Positions 8,553-17,816 of a stretch of 64,000 nt of DNA are shown here, one piece after another. The number at the start of each line of letters is the position of its first letter. The stretch's first letter is position 1. Made by a program: the position numbers and the translations under genes. The DNA is from Cribrihabitans_A pelagius. GTDB taxonomy: Bacteria; Pseudomonadota; Alphaproteobacteria; Rhodobacterales; Rhodobacteraceae. The stretch covers positions 8,867-72,866 of the forward strand of contig NZ_JBMERR010000024.1 of the NCBI RefSeq assembly GCF_048820915.1, read 5' to 3'. The notes under the pieces were generated by a model. That model made no database searches. It had not been told where the DNA came from and saw only the letters and a program-made list of their open reading frames with translations.

Positions 8553-9359
8553 TCAGCGTCCGGCAGCCCGTGTCACCAGGCGCCCGGCCGAGGCAGCGGC
8601 GAACAGCGCCGCCGCCAGGCAGACGATGCTGGGACCGGCCGGAGTGTCGAAGACGAAGGCAAGCTGCAGACCTCCGGCCGCGGCCACTGCGCCAAGCAGG
8701 GCGGCGATCGCGGCCATACGCTCGGGCGTTGCGGCAAAGGGGCGGGCAGCGGCGGCCGGAATCAGCAGCATCGCCGCAATCAGCAGCACCCCCACTACCT
8801 TGATCGCCACAGCGACCACCAGCGCCAGGGCTAGGGTCAGAACCATTTGTTCGCGCCGCGGGTCGATGCCCGCCGCATACGCGAGATCAGGGCTGAGCGT
8901 CGAAGTCAGCAGCGCTTGCCAGCGCCACCACAACAGCGCCAGCACCAGCGCCGCGCCGCCCCAGATCACCGCGAGGTCGCCCCGGCTGACTGCCAGGATG
9001 TCGCCGAAGAGATAGGCCATCAGGTCGATCCGGACGCCTTGCAGGAAGGACACCGCAACCAGACCAACGGCAAGCGAGGAATGCGCCAGCACCCCCAAAA
9101 GCGTGTCCATCGCATAGCCGCGCCCGGCCAGCGCCGAGACGGTTGCCGCCATCGCCAGCGCCGTCACCAGGACACCGGTGAAGATTGAGGTCTCGAAGCT
9201 GAGCGCCAGCGCCACCCCCATGATCGAGGCATGCGCGGTGGCGTCGCCGAAATAGGCCATCCGCCGCCAGACCACAAAGCAGCCCAGGGGGGCCGCGGCC
9301 AAAGCCACGCCGATGCCGGCCAGCGCGGCGCGGATCAGGAAATCGTCGAGAAAGCTCAT
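8553..9359 (-). CDS. znuB: zinc ABC transporter permease ZnuB
   Basis: A 268-aa polytopic membrane protein of the ABC-3 metal permease family, with about eight hydrophobic segments and the family signature GDATAHASIMGVALA near residue 36. It forms the channel of the high-affinity zinc importer with ZnuC and ZnuA. The ATG overlaps the znuC stop as ATGA, showing tight coupling. Manganese cannot be excluded from the permease alone, but the linked zur gene and the His-rich ZnuA argue for zinc. Confidence 0.92.
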   Translation of the reverse strand: MSFLDDFLIRAALAGIGVALAAAPLGCFVVWRRMAYFGDATAHASIMGVALALSFETSIFTGVLVTALAMAATVSALAGRGYAMDTLLGVLAHSSLAVGLVAVSFLQGVRIDLMAYLFGDILAVSRGDLAVIWGGAALVLALLWWRWQALLTSTLSPDLAYAAGIDPRREQMVLTLALALVVAVAIKVVGVLLIAAMLLIPAAAARPFAATPERMAAIAALLGAVAAAGGLQLAFVFDTPAGPSIVCLAAALFAAASAGRLVTRAAGR

Positions 9360-10105
9360 TCCGCGGCCTCCGGCTGGTGGTTGTGGGCGCAGTCGTGATC
9401 GTGGCTGTGGTTGTGCTCGTGCCGGTAGAGCGCCAGCGCGCCCTTGGTGCCGGTGCCGAACAGGGCGCGGTATTCGGGCGCGGAGGCGACATGCTCGGGG
9501 GCGCCCTCGCAGCAGACATGGCCGTTGAGGCAGATCACCCGGTCCGAGGCGGCCATCACCACATGCAGCTCGTGACTTACCATCAGCACTGCGCAGCCAA
9601 GTTCCTGGCGCACCTTCTCGATGCGCTGGTAGAAGGCGGCGGAGCCGGGCTGGTCGAGCCCCTGCGTGGCCTCGTCGAGGATCAGGAGCTGCGGGCGGCT
9701 GAGCAGCGCCCGCGCCAGCAGCACCCGCTGGAACTGGCCGCCGGAGAGCCCCGCCATCTGCCGCGAGGCCAGCATTCCGGCGCCAGCCTGCTCCAGCGCA
9801 TCCGCCGCGCGGGAGTCGCTCACCGGCTCCGGCAAGCTGAGGAAGCGGCGCACGGTCAACGGCAGGGTCGGATCGATATGCAGTTTCTGCGGCACATAGC
9901 CGATCCGCAGACCCGGCGCCCGGATCACCCGGCCCCCGGACAGGCGCGCCGCGCCGATGATGGCGCGCAGCAGCGTCGATTTGCCCGAGCCGTTGGGGCC
10001 CACCACGGTCACGATCTCGCCTGCGGACAAGGTCAGCCCGACGGCTGACAGCACCTTCTGGCCGCCATGTGCGACACTGACTCCTTCCAGCGTGACCAGG
10101 CTCAT
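9356..10105 (-). CDS. znuC: zinc ABC transporter ATP-binding protein ZnuC
   Basis: A 249-aa ABC ATPase with Walker A (GPNGSGKST), signature LSGGQFQRVLLARAL, Walker B (LLILDEAT) and the switch His in MVSHELHVV. The C-terminal end is His-rich (HEHNHSHDHDCAHNH), typical of zinc-handling ZnuC. The ATG at 10105 is chosen because it overlaps the zur stop as ATGA. An in-frame ATG seven codons upstream would extend into zur. Confidence 0.93.
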   Translation of the reverse strand: MSLVTLEGVSVAHGGQKVLSAVGLTLSAGEIVTVVGPNGSGKSTLLRAIIGAARLSGGRVIRAPGLRIGYVPQKLHIDPTLPLTVRRFLSLPEPVSDSRAADALEQAGAGMLASRQMAGLSGGQFQRVLLARALLSRPQLLILDEATQGLDQPGSAAFYQRIEKVRQELGCAVLMVSHELHVVMAASDRVICLNGHVCCEGAPEHVASAPEYRALFGTGTKGALALYRHEHNHSHDHDCAHNHQPEAAE

Positions 10106-10584
10106 GAGCGGCTGTCCCCGTGGCATTTCGGGCAGAGCCCCTCGGCTTCGACCACGGTGCGTTCGATCACGAACCCGGCCTCCCGCGCCGCCTCGCCCAG
10201 CTGGCCCTGGGTGGGGCCGCGCCGGGCCTCGGCCACCGCGTCGCAGGCGCGGCAGATCATGAAAGCCGGATCGTGCTGCTCACCCGGGTGGGCGCAGGCG
10301 ACAAAAGCGTTGAGGCGCTCGATCTTGTGGGCAAAGCCGTTTTTCACCAGGAAATCCAGCGCCCTGTAGGCGACCGGCGGCTGCGACCCCAGCCCTTCCT
10401 CGCGCAGGCGGTCGAGGATCTCATAGGCGCCGAGCGCCCGGTGTTCTTGCAGCAGGATCTCCAGCACCCGCCGCCGCACCGGAGTCAGCTGCAGCCCGCG
10501 GGACTGGCATTGCGCATCAACCGTGGCGATGCAGCCGTCGATGCAGTTGCTGTGATCATGGGGTTCAAAGCCAATGGGCTGCAT
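10102..10584 (-). CDS. zur: Fur-family zinc uptake regulator Zur
   Basis: A 160-aa Fur-family repressor. The winged-helix part contains LTPVRRRVLEILLQEH and AYEILDRLREEG. The metal-binding part has HPGEQHDPAFMICRAC and the C-terminal CPKC pair, giving the two CxxC motifs of the structural zinc site. It heads the zur-znuC-znuB operon and is divergent from znuA, so it probably represses both directions when zinc is sufficient. The ATG at 10584 opens the conserved N-terminus (MQPIGFEPHDH). The longer frame runs into the znuA coding strand and is rejected. Confidence 0.9.
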   Translation of the reverse strand: MQPIGFEPHDHSNCIDGCIATVDAQCQSRGLQLTPVRRRVLEILLQEHRALGAYEILDRLREEGLGSQPPVAYRALDFLVKNGFAHKIERLNAFVACAHPGEQHDPAFMICRACDAVAEARRGPTQGQLGEAAREAGFVIERTVVEAEGLCPKCHGDSRS

Positions 10585-10626
10585 GCTGGGCACCTGTGCT
10601 GCGGTAGGCGGATTTGGGGCTTGATA

Positions 10627-10641
10627 TGTTATCTTATGACA
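10627..10641. promoter_or_regulatory. candidate Zur operator between zur and znuA
   Basis: TGTTATCTTATGACA is an inverted repeat with 5 of 6 arm positions matching (TGTTAT/ATGACA) around CTT. It lies in the 102-bp divergent gap between zur and znuA. Its A/T-rich TGTTAT core resembles alphaproteobacterial Zur/Fur boxes. A second A/T-rich stretch (GTGTTATAAAATCACA) follows closer to znuA. Confidence 0.5.
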
Positions 10642-10686
10642 ACTATCAACCCCGGCGAGTGTTATAAAATCACATGAGGACTCGCG

Positions 10687-11739
10687 ATGAGGGTTGGGAA
10701 TATTGCAGCGCGGCTGCCGATGGTGGCAGTTTTGGCGGTAACTGTGACCGTGGCTGGGATAGCGGGCGCGGCCCGGGCTGATGTGCCGCGGGTGGCGGCG
10801 GACATTCTGCCGGTGCACGGGCTGGTGGCGCGGGTCATGCAGGGGCTGGGGGAGCCGGATCTGGTGGTGCCGCCGGGCGCCTCACCCCATGGCTACGCGA
10901 TGCGCCCGTCGGAGGCGCGCGCGCTCAACCAGGCCGGCGTCGTGTTCTGGCTCGGCGAGCCGCTGACGCCCTGGCTGACCGATGCGCTGTCGGAACTGGC
11001 GGCGGACGCGGCGCAGGTCGAGCTGATCGAGGCGCCAGGCACCCGGGTGATGGAGGCGCGCGGCGGCACCCTGTTTGCGCATCACGATGAGGGCCACGGT
11101 GAGGGCCATACCGGGGATCACGCGGACGACGAAGATCTGCACAGCGGCGATGATGGCCACGAAGATGATGAGCACAAGGACGCGCATGGCGGCGATGGCG
11201 GAGAGCCCACACATGCCCATGCCCATGCCGGGGCCGATCCGCATGCCTGGCTGCTGCCGGAAAACGCCATCGCCTGGCTGGACGTGATCGCGGCGGAGTT
11301 GGCGGCGGCCGATCCCGCCAATGCGGAAGCCTATGCCGCCAATGCCGCGGCGGGCAAGGCGGAGATCGCAGCCACCGCGGAGGAGGTCTCTGCCGCGCTG
11401 GCGCCGGTGCGGGAGCGGGCGGTGATCGTCTTTCACGATGCCTACCAGTATTTCGAGGCGGGTTTCGGGCTGCGCACTGCGGGGGCCATTGCGCTGAGCG
11501 ATGCGGCAAGCCCAAGCCCTGCGCGCATTGCCGAACTGCGGGACGCGGCTGGGGATCTGGGCGTGGCCTGCGTGTTCTCTGAGCCGCAGTTCAACCCGGG
11601 CCTGGTCGCAGCCGTGGCCGAGGGCACCGGCGCGGGCACCGCGGTGCTGGACCCGATGGGCAGCCACCTGGAGCCGGGCGCGCAGTTCTACCCTGCGCTG
11701 CTGCGGGACCTCGGGCAGGCGGTGGCCGGCTGCAACTAA
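10687..11739 (+). CDS. znuA: zinc ABC transporter substrate-binding protein ZnuA
   Basis: A 350-aa cluster A-I metal-binding protein with a signal peptide (about residues 1-31, ending ARADVP). Zinc ligands are visible as His68 (GASPHGY), His186 (DPHAWLLP) and His250 (VFHDAYQYF). A long acidic, His-rich loop at about residues 131-181 is the hallmark of zinc-specific ZnuA and absent from manganese homologues. It captures periplasmic zinc for ZnuBC. The gene is divergent from the zur-znuCB operon and probably under the shared Zur site. Confidence 0.94.
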   Translation: MRVGNIAARLPMVAVLAVTVTVAGIAGAARADVPRVAADILPVHGLVARVMQGLGEPDLVVPPGASPHGYAMRPSEARALNQAGVVFWLGEPLTPWLTDALSELAADAAQVELIEAPGTRVMEARGGTLFAHHDEGHGEGHTGDHADDEDLHSGDDGHEDDEHKDAHGGDGGEPTHAHAHAGADPHAWLLPENAIAWLDVIAAELAAADPANAEAYAANAAAGKAEIAATAEEVSAALAPVRERAVIVFHDAYQYFEAGFGLRTAGAIALSDAASPSPARIAELRDAAGDLGVACVFSEPQFNPGLVAAVAEGTGAGTAVLDPMGSHLEPGAQFYPALLRDLGQAVAGCN

Positions 11740-11763
11740 AGCCAAGCCGCGGAGTTTGCGGCC

Positions 11764-13035
11764 TCAGCGGTTGCTGACCAGATGAGTGAGCGTGGCGCCT
11801 GTCTCGTAATAGGCGCTGCGCAGGCAGGCCAGGGGGATGGCGTGGCCGCGCGCGGGCGGAACCGGCAGGCAGGAAGCATCGCCTTCCAGCAGCGCCTGCG
11901 CCATCCGGGCGCCGAACAGCGTGCCGGGACCAATGCCGCGGCCCGAGTAGCCGAAACAGGCAAGCCCGCCGTCCAGTTCCAAGATTTTGGGCAGATGCTC
12001 CGTGGTCATCGCGATACGGCCGTGCCAATGCTGATGCAGCGGCGTGCCGCGCAAGGCGGGGAACAGCGCGGCCAGCTTGCGCTGCAGCCAGTGGCGGTGC
12101 AGCGGGCTGCCGATATGGCCGAGCGAGCCCATCGCGCCGATCACCAGCCGCCCGGCCTGATCGAGCCGCCAGGAGGACATCACCAGCGCGGTATCCCAGC
12201 AGCCTTCGCGGCCCGGCAGGATCTCCGCACGCAATGTCTCCGGCAGCGGCGCGGTGGCGGCCTGAAAGTAATGCACCGGGATCACCTGCGGCGCGGCGTA
12301 GCCTGATATCTCGCGGGCATAGGCGTTGGTGGCCATGATCAGATACCGGGCGCGGATCTCTCCGCGGGGCGTTGCGACGGTCCAGACGCCGCCGTCGCGG
12401 GCAACGCCGATGGCGGGCGATTGCGTGCAGATTTGCGCACCGGCCGCAGCGGCGGCCCGGGCCAGCCCGCGCACATAGGCCAGCGGCTGGATGGTGCCCG
12501 CGCGCGGGTCGAACAGGGCGCCATGCACTGCATCCGTGCCGGTCCGCGCCACGGCCTCCTCCCGCCCGAGCAGTGCGACCGGCGCGCCTGTAGCGGCCAG
12601 CTGGGCGTGGCGGCGCGTGAGGCCGGCCATGCCCGCGGGCGCATGGGCGCAGTGCAATGTGCCGTTGCGCACCGGCTCGCAGTCGATGATGTGACCTTCA
12701 ATCCGCGAAAACACCATCTCCGGCGCGCCTGCCAGCAGTGAGGTGAGGCGTTTGCCGGCCTTTGCGCCAAGGGTGGCGTTGATGTCCTCGGGCGGCAGCC
12801 ACAGCCCGGCGTTCACCAGCCCCACATTGCGCCCGGAGCCGCCGCTGCCGATGTTTTCGGCCTCGGTCAGGCAGACGCTTGCCCCCATCTCAGCCGCCGT
12901 GAGCGCCGCCGAACAGCCTGTATAGCCGCCGCCGATCACCACCAGATCGGCCTCCGCCGCCCCCTCCAGCACGGGGAAGGCAGCGGTTTCGCGGCAGGTG
13001 TCGTGCCAGAGGCTGGCGGACAGCTCAGATGTCAA
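11764..13035 (-). CDS. amaA: FAD-dependent oxidoreductase, probable L-pipecolate oxidase AmaA
   Basis: A 423-aa DAO/GlpO-fold flavoenzyme with N-terminal dinucleotide motif VVIGGGYTGCSAALTAAE (about residues 31-48) and the second FAD element SGGSGRNVGLVNAGLW. The C-terminal part has CFGYSGRGIGPGTLFGARM, the FAD-contacting end of the family. Its start overlaps the end of an ALDH7-type gene by 11 bp. That pairing matches AmaA/AmaB of Pseudomonas putida, which oxidise L-pipecolate and then its semialdehyde in lysine breakdown. The general class is certain. The substrate is inferred from this pairing, and gamma-glutamylputrescine oxidase is the alternative. Confidence 0.75.
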   Translation of the reverse strand: MTSELSASLWHDTCRETAAFPVLEGAAEADLVVIGGGYTGCSAALTAAEMGASVCLTEAENIGSGGSGRNVGLVNAGLWLPPEDINATLGAKAGKRLTSLLAGAPEMVFSRIEGHIIDCEPVRNGTLHCAHAPAGMAGLTRRHAQLAATGAPVALLGREEAVARTGTDAVHGALFDPRAGTIQPLAYVRGLARAAAAAGAQICTQSPAIGVARDGGVWTVATPRGEIRARYLIMATNAYAREISGYAAPQVIPVHYFQAATAPLPETLRAEILPGREGCWDTALVMSSWRLDQAGRLVIGAMGSLGHIGSPLHRHWLQRKLAALFPALRGTPLHQHWHGRIAMTTEHLPKILELDGGLACFGYSGRGIGPGTLFGARMAQALLEGDASCLPVPPARGHAIPLACLRSAYYETGATLTHLVSNR

Positions 13036-14527
13036 ACTTGATCCCCTGTGCCAGCGGCAGATCGCGCGAGTAGTTTACGGTGTTGGTCTGCCTGCGCATG
13101 TAGCCCTTCCAGGCGTCCGAGCCGCTTTCCCGCCCGCCGCCGGTCTCCTTCTCGCCCCCGAAGGCGCCGCCGATCTCGCCCCCCGAAGGCCCGATATTCA
13201 CATTGGCGATACCGCAATCCGACCCCGCTGCCGAGAGAAAATATTCCGTCTCCCGCACATCGGTCGAGAAGATGCAGGAGCTGAGGCCCTGCGGCACTTC
13301 GTTCTGCATCTCAATGGCTTGGTCCAGATCGCTGTACTTCACGACATAAAGGATCGGGGCGAAGGTTTCCTGATGCATGATGGCAGATTGCGCGGGCATT
13401 TCGGCTATCGTGGGCTGCACGTAGGCGGCATTGCCATATTCCTCCACCAGCACCCGGCCGCCGCCATGCACGGTGCCGCCCTCGGCCTTGGCACGCTCCA
13501 GCGCACTGGCCATCGCATCCAGCGCCGCGCGGTCGATCAGCGGGCCGACCAGCGTGCCCTCGGCCAGCGGATCGCCGATGGGCAGGCCCTCGTAGGCCTT
13601 GATCAGTCGCGGGATCAGCTGGTCATAGACGTCTTCATGCACGATCAGGCGGCGCAAGGACGTGCAGCGCTGCCCGGCGGTGCCGACGGCGGAAAAGACG
13701 ATAGCACGCAGGGCCATCTCCAGATCGGCCGAAGGCGCCACGATCATCGCATTGTTGCCGCCGAGCTCCAGGATGGTGCGGCCCAGGCGCGCGGACATGG
13801 CCGCGGCCACTGCCTTGCCCATCGGCACCGACCCGGTGGCGGAGACGATGGCGACATCGCGCGAGGCGGTCAGCGCCTCGCCCAGATCGCGCTCGCCGAT
13901 CAGCACTTGGATCAGGCCTTCGGGCGCATCGGCCCCAAATTCCGCCATTGCGCCTTCGCAGATTTTCTGCACGGCCAGCGCGGTGAGCGGGGTCTTCTCC
14001 GACGGTTTCCAGATCACCGGATTGCCGCAGACCAGCGCCAGCGCCGCGTTCCAGCACCAGGGCGCGACGGGGAAGTTGAAGGCGGTGATGATGCCGCAGG
14101 TGCCCATCGGGTGCCAGCTTTCGCGCATCGCGTGACCCGGCCGTTCCGACGCGATGGTGAGCCCGTAGAGCTGGCGCGACAGGCCAACTGCAAAGTCGCA
14201 GATGTCGATCATCTCCTGCACCTCGCCCAGGCCCTCCTGGTAGATCTTGCCGCATTCCAGCGTCACCAGGCGGCCCAGGGCCTCCTTCTCGCGGCGCAGC
14301 GCATCGCCGATCAGCCGCACCAGTTCGCCGCGGCGCGGTGCGGGCACCAGCCGCCAAGCGTCGAAGGCGTATTTTGCCCCCGCGATGGCGGCGTCGGCCT
14401 CGGCTTTTGTGTGGGGTTTCAGGCGGGCGATTTCGCTTCCGTCGACCGGCGTGGTAACGGCAAACGTGCCGCCGCTGAGCTGGGTTTCAGTCAATCCGGC
14501 AGCGGTGAGGATTTCGGCGTGGGACAT
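13025..14527 (-). CDS. amaB: aldehyde dehydrogenase, probable aminoadipate-semialdehyde dehydrogenase AmaB
   Basis: A 500-aa ALDH7-family NAD-dependent dehydrogenase. Visible motifs are the Rossmann segment (FNFPVAPWCWN, WKPSEKTPLTA), Glu254 in ILELGGNNA and catalytic Cys288 in GTAGQRCTSLRR. The C-terminal GGEIGGAFGGEKETGGGRE is characteristic of the antiquitin/AmaB group. It would convert aminoadipate semialdehyde (piperideine-6-carboxylate) to aminoadipate. ATG 14527 is preferred to earlier in-frame starts because AAAGGAAG lies just upstream and the family begins there. It forms an operon with amaA. Confidence 0.85.
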   Translation of the reverse strand: MSHAEILTAAGLTETQLSGGTFAVTTPVDGSEIARLKPHTKAEADAAIAGAKYAFDAWRLVPAPRRGELVRLIGDALRREKEALGRLVTLECGKIYQEGLGEVQEMIDICDFAVGLSRQLYGLTIASERPGHAMRESWHPMGTCGIITAFNFPVAPWCWNAALALVCGNPVIWKPSEKTPLTALAVQKICEGAMAEFGADAPEGLIQVLIGERDLGEALTASRDVAIVSATGSVPMGKAVAAAMSARLGRTILELGGNNAMIVAPSADLEMALRAIVFSAVGTAGQRCTSLRRLIVHEDVYDQLIPRLIKAYEGLPIGDPLAEGTLVGPLIDRAALDAMASALERAKAEGGTVHGGGRVLVEEYGNAAYVQPTIAEMPAQSAIMHQETFAPILYVVKYSDLDQAIEMQNEVPQGLSSCIFSTDVRETEYFLSAAGSDCGIANVNIGPSGGEIGGAFGGEKETGGGRESGSDAWKGYMRRQTNTVNYSRDLPLAQGIKFDI

Positions 14528-14681
14528 CTCGGCTTCCTTTAGATAGGGGCGTTCGGGCATGAGGAAAACTTTAGTACGCTCTCGGCGGGTTTCCCCTCCG
14601 CGCGGCTTCACTCTAAGCAATTGCACCGGATTGGCTGGATTGCTATTGAAACTAAATCCAGGCCCCATGAGGTAAAGTCAT

Positions 14682-15578
14682 ATGATTGCCCCGCGCCGGT
14701 TTCTGCCCTCGATCCCTTCGCTGCTGGCGCTGGAGGCAGTGGACCGGCTGGGCAGCGCCTCGGCCGCGGCGGAGGATCTGGCGCTGACGCAAAGCGCCGT
14801 CAGCCGCCAGCTCAAGCAGCCGGAGGCGCAGATGGGGGTGGATCTGATTGCCCGTGGCGAGGTGCGGATGCAGCTGACGCCTGCTGGCGCCGGTTTTGCC
14901 AGGGAGGCGCGTGTCATCCTGTCGCGGCTGGCGCAGGCCTCGGTCAAACTGCGTGCCAACCCCGATGGCGGCAGCCTGAACCTGTCGATCCTGCCCTCCT
15001 TCGGGCTGCACTGGCTGGCGCCGCGGCTGAAGGATTTCGTCGCCGCGCATCCCGGCATCACGGTGAACCTGCAGACACACAACCTGCCCTTCGGCTTTGA
15101 TGCGGGCACCGCGCAGGCGGCGATCCACTATGGCGGGCGCGACTGGCCGGGGGTCGAGTACCTGCCGCTCATGCCGAAACACGTGCTGCCCGTCTGCGCG
15201 CCGGGGCTTATGGCTTCGGCGGCAGAGCGGACGGAGTCGCTGCTGCAATACCCGCTCTTGCATCTGGAAACCCATCCCGACTGCTGGGAGCAATGGTTCG
15301 CGCTGCATGGCGTGCAGGCAGAAAAGCTGCGGGGGATGCTGTTTGACCAGTCCTCCGCGATGACCCAGGCGGCGGTGCACGGCCTTGGCCTCGCGCTGCT
15401 GCCGGACTTCCTGGCCGGGAACGAGATCGCGCAAGGCAGGCTGGTGCAGGCGATAGAAGGGGAGCCGGTGTCTTTGGGTGAATATTTCCTGGTCTGGCCG
15501 CCGGAGCACGCGGGGGATTACCCGCTGATCCAATTCCGCGACTGGCTGCTGGGCCAGATCGCGGCGGAGGCGGGGTGA
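14682..15578 (+). CDS. LysR-family regulator (GcvA-like), divergent from amaBA
   Basis: A 298-aa LysR-type regulator. The N-terminal wHTH covers about residues 8-67 (SASAAAEDLALTQSAVSRQL) and an effector-binding domain follows. The end (YFLVWPPEH...) resembles GcvA-group members. It is divergent from amaB across a 154-bp gap, the usual arrangement for a LysR regulator and its target. The HTH has the less common QPEAQMGVDLIARG where LysR proteins normally carry LExxLGxxLFxR. It ends one base before the start of a second LysR gene. Confidence 0.87.
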   Translation: MIAPRRFLPSIPSLLALEAVDRLGSASAAAEDLALTQSAVSRQLKQPEAQMGVDLIARGEVRMQLTPAGAGFAREARVILSRLAQASVKLRANPDGGSLNLSILPSFGLHWLAPRLKDFVAAHPGITVNLQTHNLPFGFDAGTAQAAIHYGGRDWPGVEYLPLMPKHVLPVCAPGLMASAAERTESLLQYPLLHLETHPDCWEQWFALHGVQAEKLRGMLFDQSSAMTQAAVHGLGLALLPDFLAGNEIAQGRLVQAIEGEPVSLGEYFLVWPPEHAGDYPLIQFRDWLLGQIAAEAG

Positions 15579-15579
15579 G

Positions 15580-16467
15580 ATGCGGCTGCCGGGGTTGATG
15601 CATCTGCGCTGTTTCGAAAGTGCGGCGCGCCACCAAAGCTTCACCGCCGCGGGCGAGGAGCTGGGACTCACGCAAAGTGCGGTCAGCAAGAAAGTGAAGG
15701 AGCTGGAGGCAGAGCTGGGCTTTGGCCTGTTCCAGCGCGCCGGGCGCGGCGTGGTGCTGACGCCGGCGGGGCAGGGGCTGGCGTCGGATCTGGCGCAGGA
15801 CCTGGCCGGTTTGCGGGCCTCGCTGCAAAAGGCCGCCGCTGCCGGGGCCGGGCGCTCGGCCCTGCGGGTGGCGGTGCTGCCGGCCTTCGCCAATCTGTGG
15901 CTGATCCCGCGGCTGCCGGATTTCTTCCGCCGCCATCCGGAGGTGGAGCTGAGCTTCTCGACCCGGCTGGCGCCTTTCGACATCACCCGCGAGGGCTTCG
16001 ATCTCGCCATTCACTACGGGATGGACAACTGGCCCGGCACCCAGATGACGCCGCTGTTCGGGGAGGAAGCCGTGCCGGTCTGCGCGCCGGAGTTTGCGGT
16101 CACCCATAGGTTGGAGGCGGCTGCGGATCTGGCGCGCGCGCCGCTCTTGCATTTGGACAGCCGGGGCGAGGCCTGGGCGGAGTGGTTCGCGCTTGCGGGG
16201 CTCAGTGCGGTGCCGCGTTATGACGGGCGCTACTTCGATCAGCATTCGATGGTAATCACCGCCGCCGTTGCCGGGCTGGGCGCGGCGCTGGCGCCCTACG
16301 ACATGGCGGCGCGCGAAATTGCGGCGGGCGAGCTGATGCAGATTCCCGGCCCGGTGCTTGCCTCGCGCAGCCGTTATTTCCTGGTGCGCCCGCATGGCAC
16401 ACCCGCCGCGGCGGTGCAGAAGTTTGAAAGCTGGCTCAAGAAGCAGCTGCGCCGGCCCGCGGCCTGA
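15580..16467 (+). CDS. second GcvA-like LysR-family regulator in tandem
   Basis: A 295-aa LysR-type regulator with canonical HTH (FTAAGEELGLTQSAVSKKVK, LEAELGFGLFQRAGRGVVLT). It starts one base after the preceding LysR stop. The two share the same overall plan (LPAFANLWLIPRL against LPSFGLHWLAPRL; AIHYGMDNWPG against AIHYGGRDWPG; YFLVRP against YFLVWP), so they are paralogues from a local duplication. Co-translation suggests they act together or on linked promoters (amaBA and the following aminotransferase). Confidence 0.87.
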   Translation: MRLPGLMHLRCFESAARHQSFTAAGEELGLTQSAVSKKVKELEAELGFGLFQRAGRGVVLTPAGQGLASDLAQDLAGLRASLQKAAAAGAGRSALRVAVLPAFANLWLIPRLPDFFRRHPEVELSFSTRLAPFDITREGFDLAIHYGMDNWPGTQMTPLFGEEAVPVCAPEFAVTHRLEAAADLARAPLLHLDSRGEAWAEWFALAGLSAVPRYDGRYFDQHSMVITAAVAGLGAALAPYDMAAREIAAGELMQIPGPVLASRSRYFLVRPHGTPAAAVQKFESWLKKQLRRPAA

Positions 16468-16607
16468 CGGAGCCGGCCTGGCCCCCGCCATGACGTTATG
16501 CCCCCATGACGTTACGGAATGAGTGCCGTCCCATTCCGCTGCTAGTCCGTCCGCCCCGCGCTCTGGCAGGCTGGCTCCGTGACAGCCGCCAGCAGGGAGT
16601 GCCGCCC

Positions 16608-17816
16608 ATGTCCGAATTCCGCAAATCCGCCCGCCTGGAGGCCATCGGCGTCTCCGAAATCCTCGCCATCGGCGCCCGAGCTGCGGCGATGCGGCAGGCG
16701 GGGGAGGACGTGATCATTCTGGGCGCGGGGGAACCGGATTTCGACACACCGCAGCACATCAAGACAGCAGCCAAGGCGGCGATCGACGCGGGGCAGACGA
16801 AATACACGCCCCTCGGCGGCACCAGGGCGCTGAAGCAGGCGATCCAGGAAAAGTTCGCGCGTGACAACGGGCTGCACTACGGGTTGGACGAAATCATCGC
16901 CGCCTCCGGTGCCAAGGAGGTGCTGTTTGCGGCCTTCATGGCCAGCCTCGATCCGGGCGATGAGGTGATCGTGCCCATGCCGTGCTGGACCTCTTATGCC
17001 GACATCATCAAGGTTGCCGGCGGCGTGCCGGTCCCGGTCCCCTGGGGCGAGAGCGCGGGGTTTCGCCTGACGCCGGGCCAGCTGGAGGCCGCGATTACCC
17101 CGCGCACCCGCTGGCTCTTGCTGAATTCCCCTTCGAACCCCAGTGGCGCGGCCTGCAGCGCGCAAGACTGCCACGCGCTGGCAGAGGTGCTGCTTGCCCA
17201 CCCCGGGGTCTGGGTGATGGCGGACGACATTTACGAGCACATCACCTATGGCGGGTTCGAGTTTGTCACCCCGGCGCAGGCGGAGCCGCGTCTGAAGCCG
17301 CGGACGCTGACGGTGAACGGGGTCTCCAAGGCCTATGCGATGACGGGCTGGCGGCTGGGGTATGCGGCGGGGCCGAAGCCCTTGATCGATGCGATGAAGG
17401 TGGTGCAGTCGCAATCCACGTCGCATCCCAGCTCGATCGCCCAGGCGGCGGCGGTCGCGGCCCTGAACGGCCCGCAGGAGGTGCTGGCAGAGCGCCGCGC
17501 CAGCTTTCAGGCGCGCCGGGATCTGGTGGTGGAAGCGCTCAACGGCATCAACGGCCTGCGCTGCCCGCGCCCCGATGGCGCCTTCTACACTTTCGCCAAT
17601 TGTGAAGGTGTTCTGGGACAGCGCACACCGGCGGGGCAGGTGCTGGAGAGCGATGCCAATTTCTGCGCCTATCTGCTCGACAGCCACAAGGTCGCGGTGG
17701 TGCCCGGGCGGGCCTTTGGCTTGTCACCCTACTTCCGCATCTCCTATGCCGCCTCCGAAGGGGAGCTGAGCGAGGCGCTCACCCGGATTGCGGCGGCAGT
17801 CGCGGCGCTTGGCTAG
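16608..17816 (+). CDS. PLP-dependent class I/II aminotransferase (aspartate aminotransferase-like)
   Basis: A 402-aa fold-type I aminotransferase. Motifs are LGAGEPDFDTP near the N-terminus, TKYTPLGGTRALKQAI, NSPSNPSGA, the Asp/Tyr of ADDIYEHITYGG, and PLP-lysine Lys241 in NGVSKAYAMTGWRLG. The family includes aspartate and aromatic aminotransferases, and the substrate cannot be fixed from sequence. Its position after amaBA and the LysR pair suggests a role in amino-acid (possibly lysine or aminoadipate) breakdown. The ATG at 16608 has GGGAG upstream; the longer frame from 16506 lacks family similarity. It overlaps the converging next gene by 4 bp. Confidence 0.85.
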   Translation: MSEFRKSARLEAIGVSEILAIGARAAAMRQAGEDVIILGAGEPDFDTPQHIKTAAKAAIDAGQTKYTPLGGTRALKQAIQEKFARDNGLHYGLDEIIAASGAKEVLFAAFMASLDPGDEVIVPMPCWTSYADIIKVAGGVPVPVPWGESAGFRLTPGQLEAAITPRTRWLLLNSPSNPSGAACSAQDCHALAEVLLAHPGVWVMADDIYEHITYGGFEFVTPAQAEPRLKPRTLTVNGVSKAYAMTGWRLGYAAGPKPLIDAMKVVQSQSTSHPSSIAQAAAVAALNGPQEVLAERRASFQARRDLVVEALNGINGLRCPRPDGAFYTFANCEGVLGQRTPAGQVLESDANFCAYLLDSHKVAVVPGRAFGLSPYFRISYAASEGELSEALTRIAAAVAALG

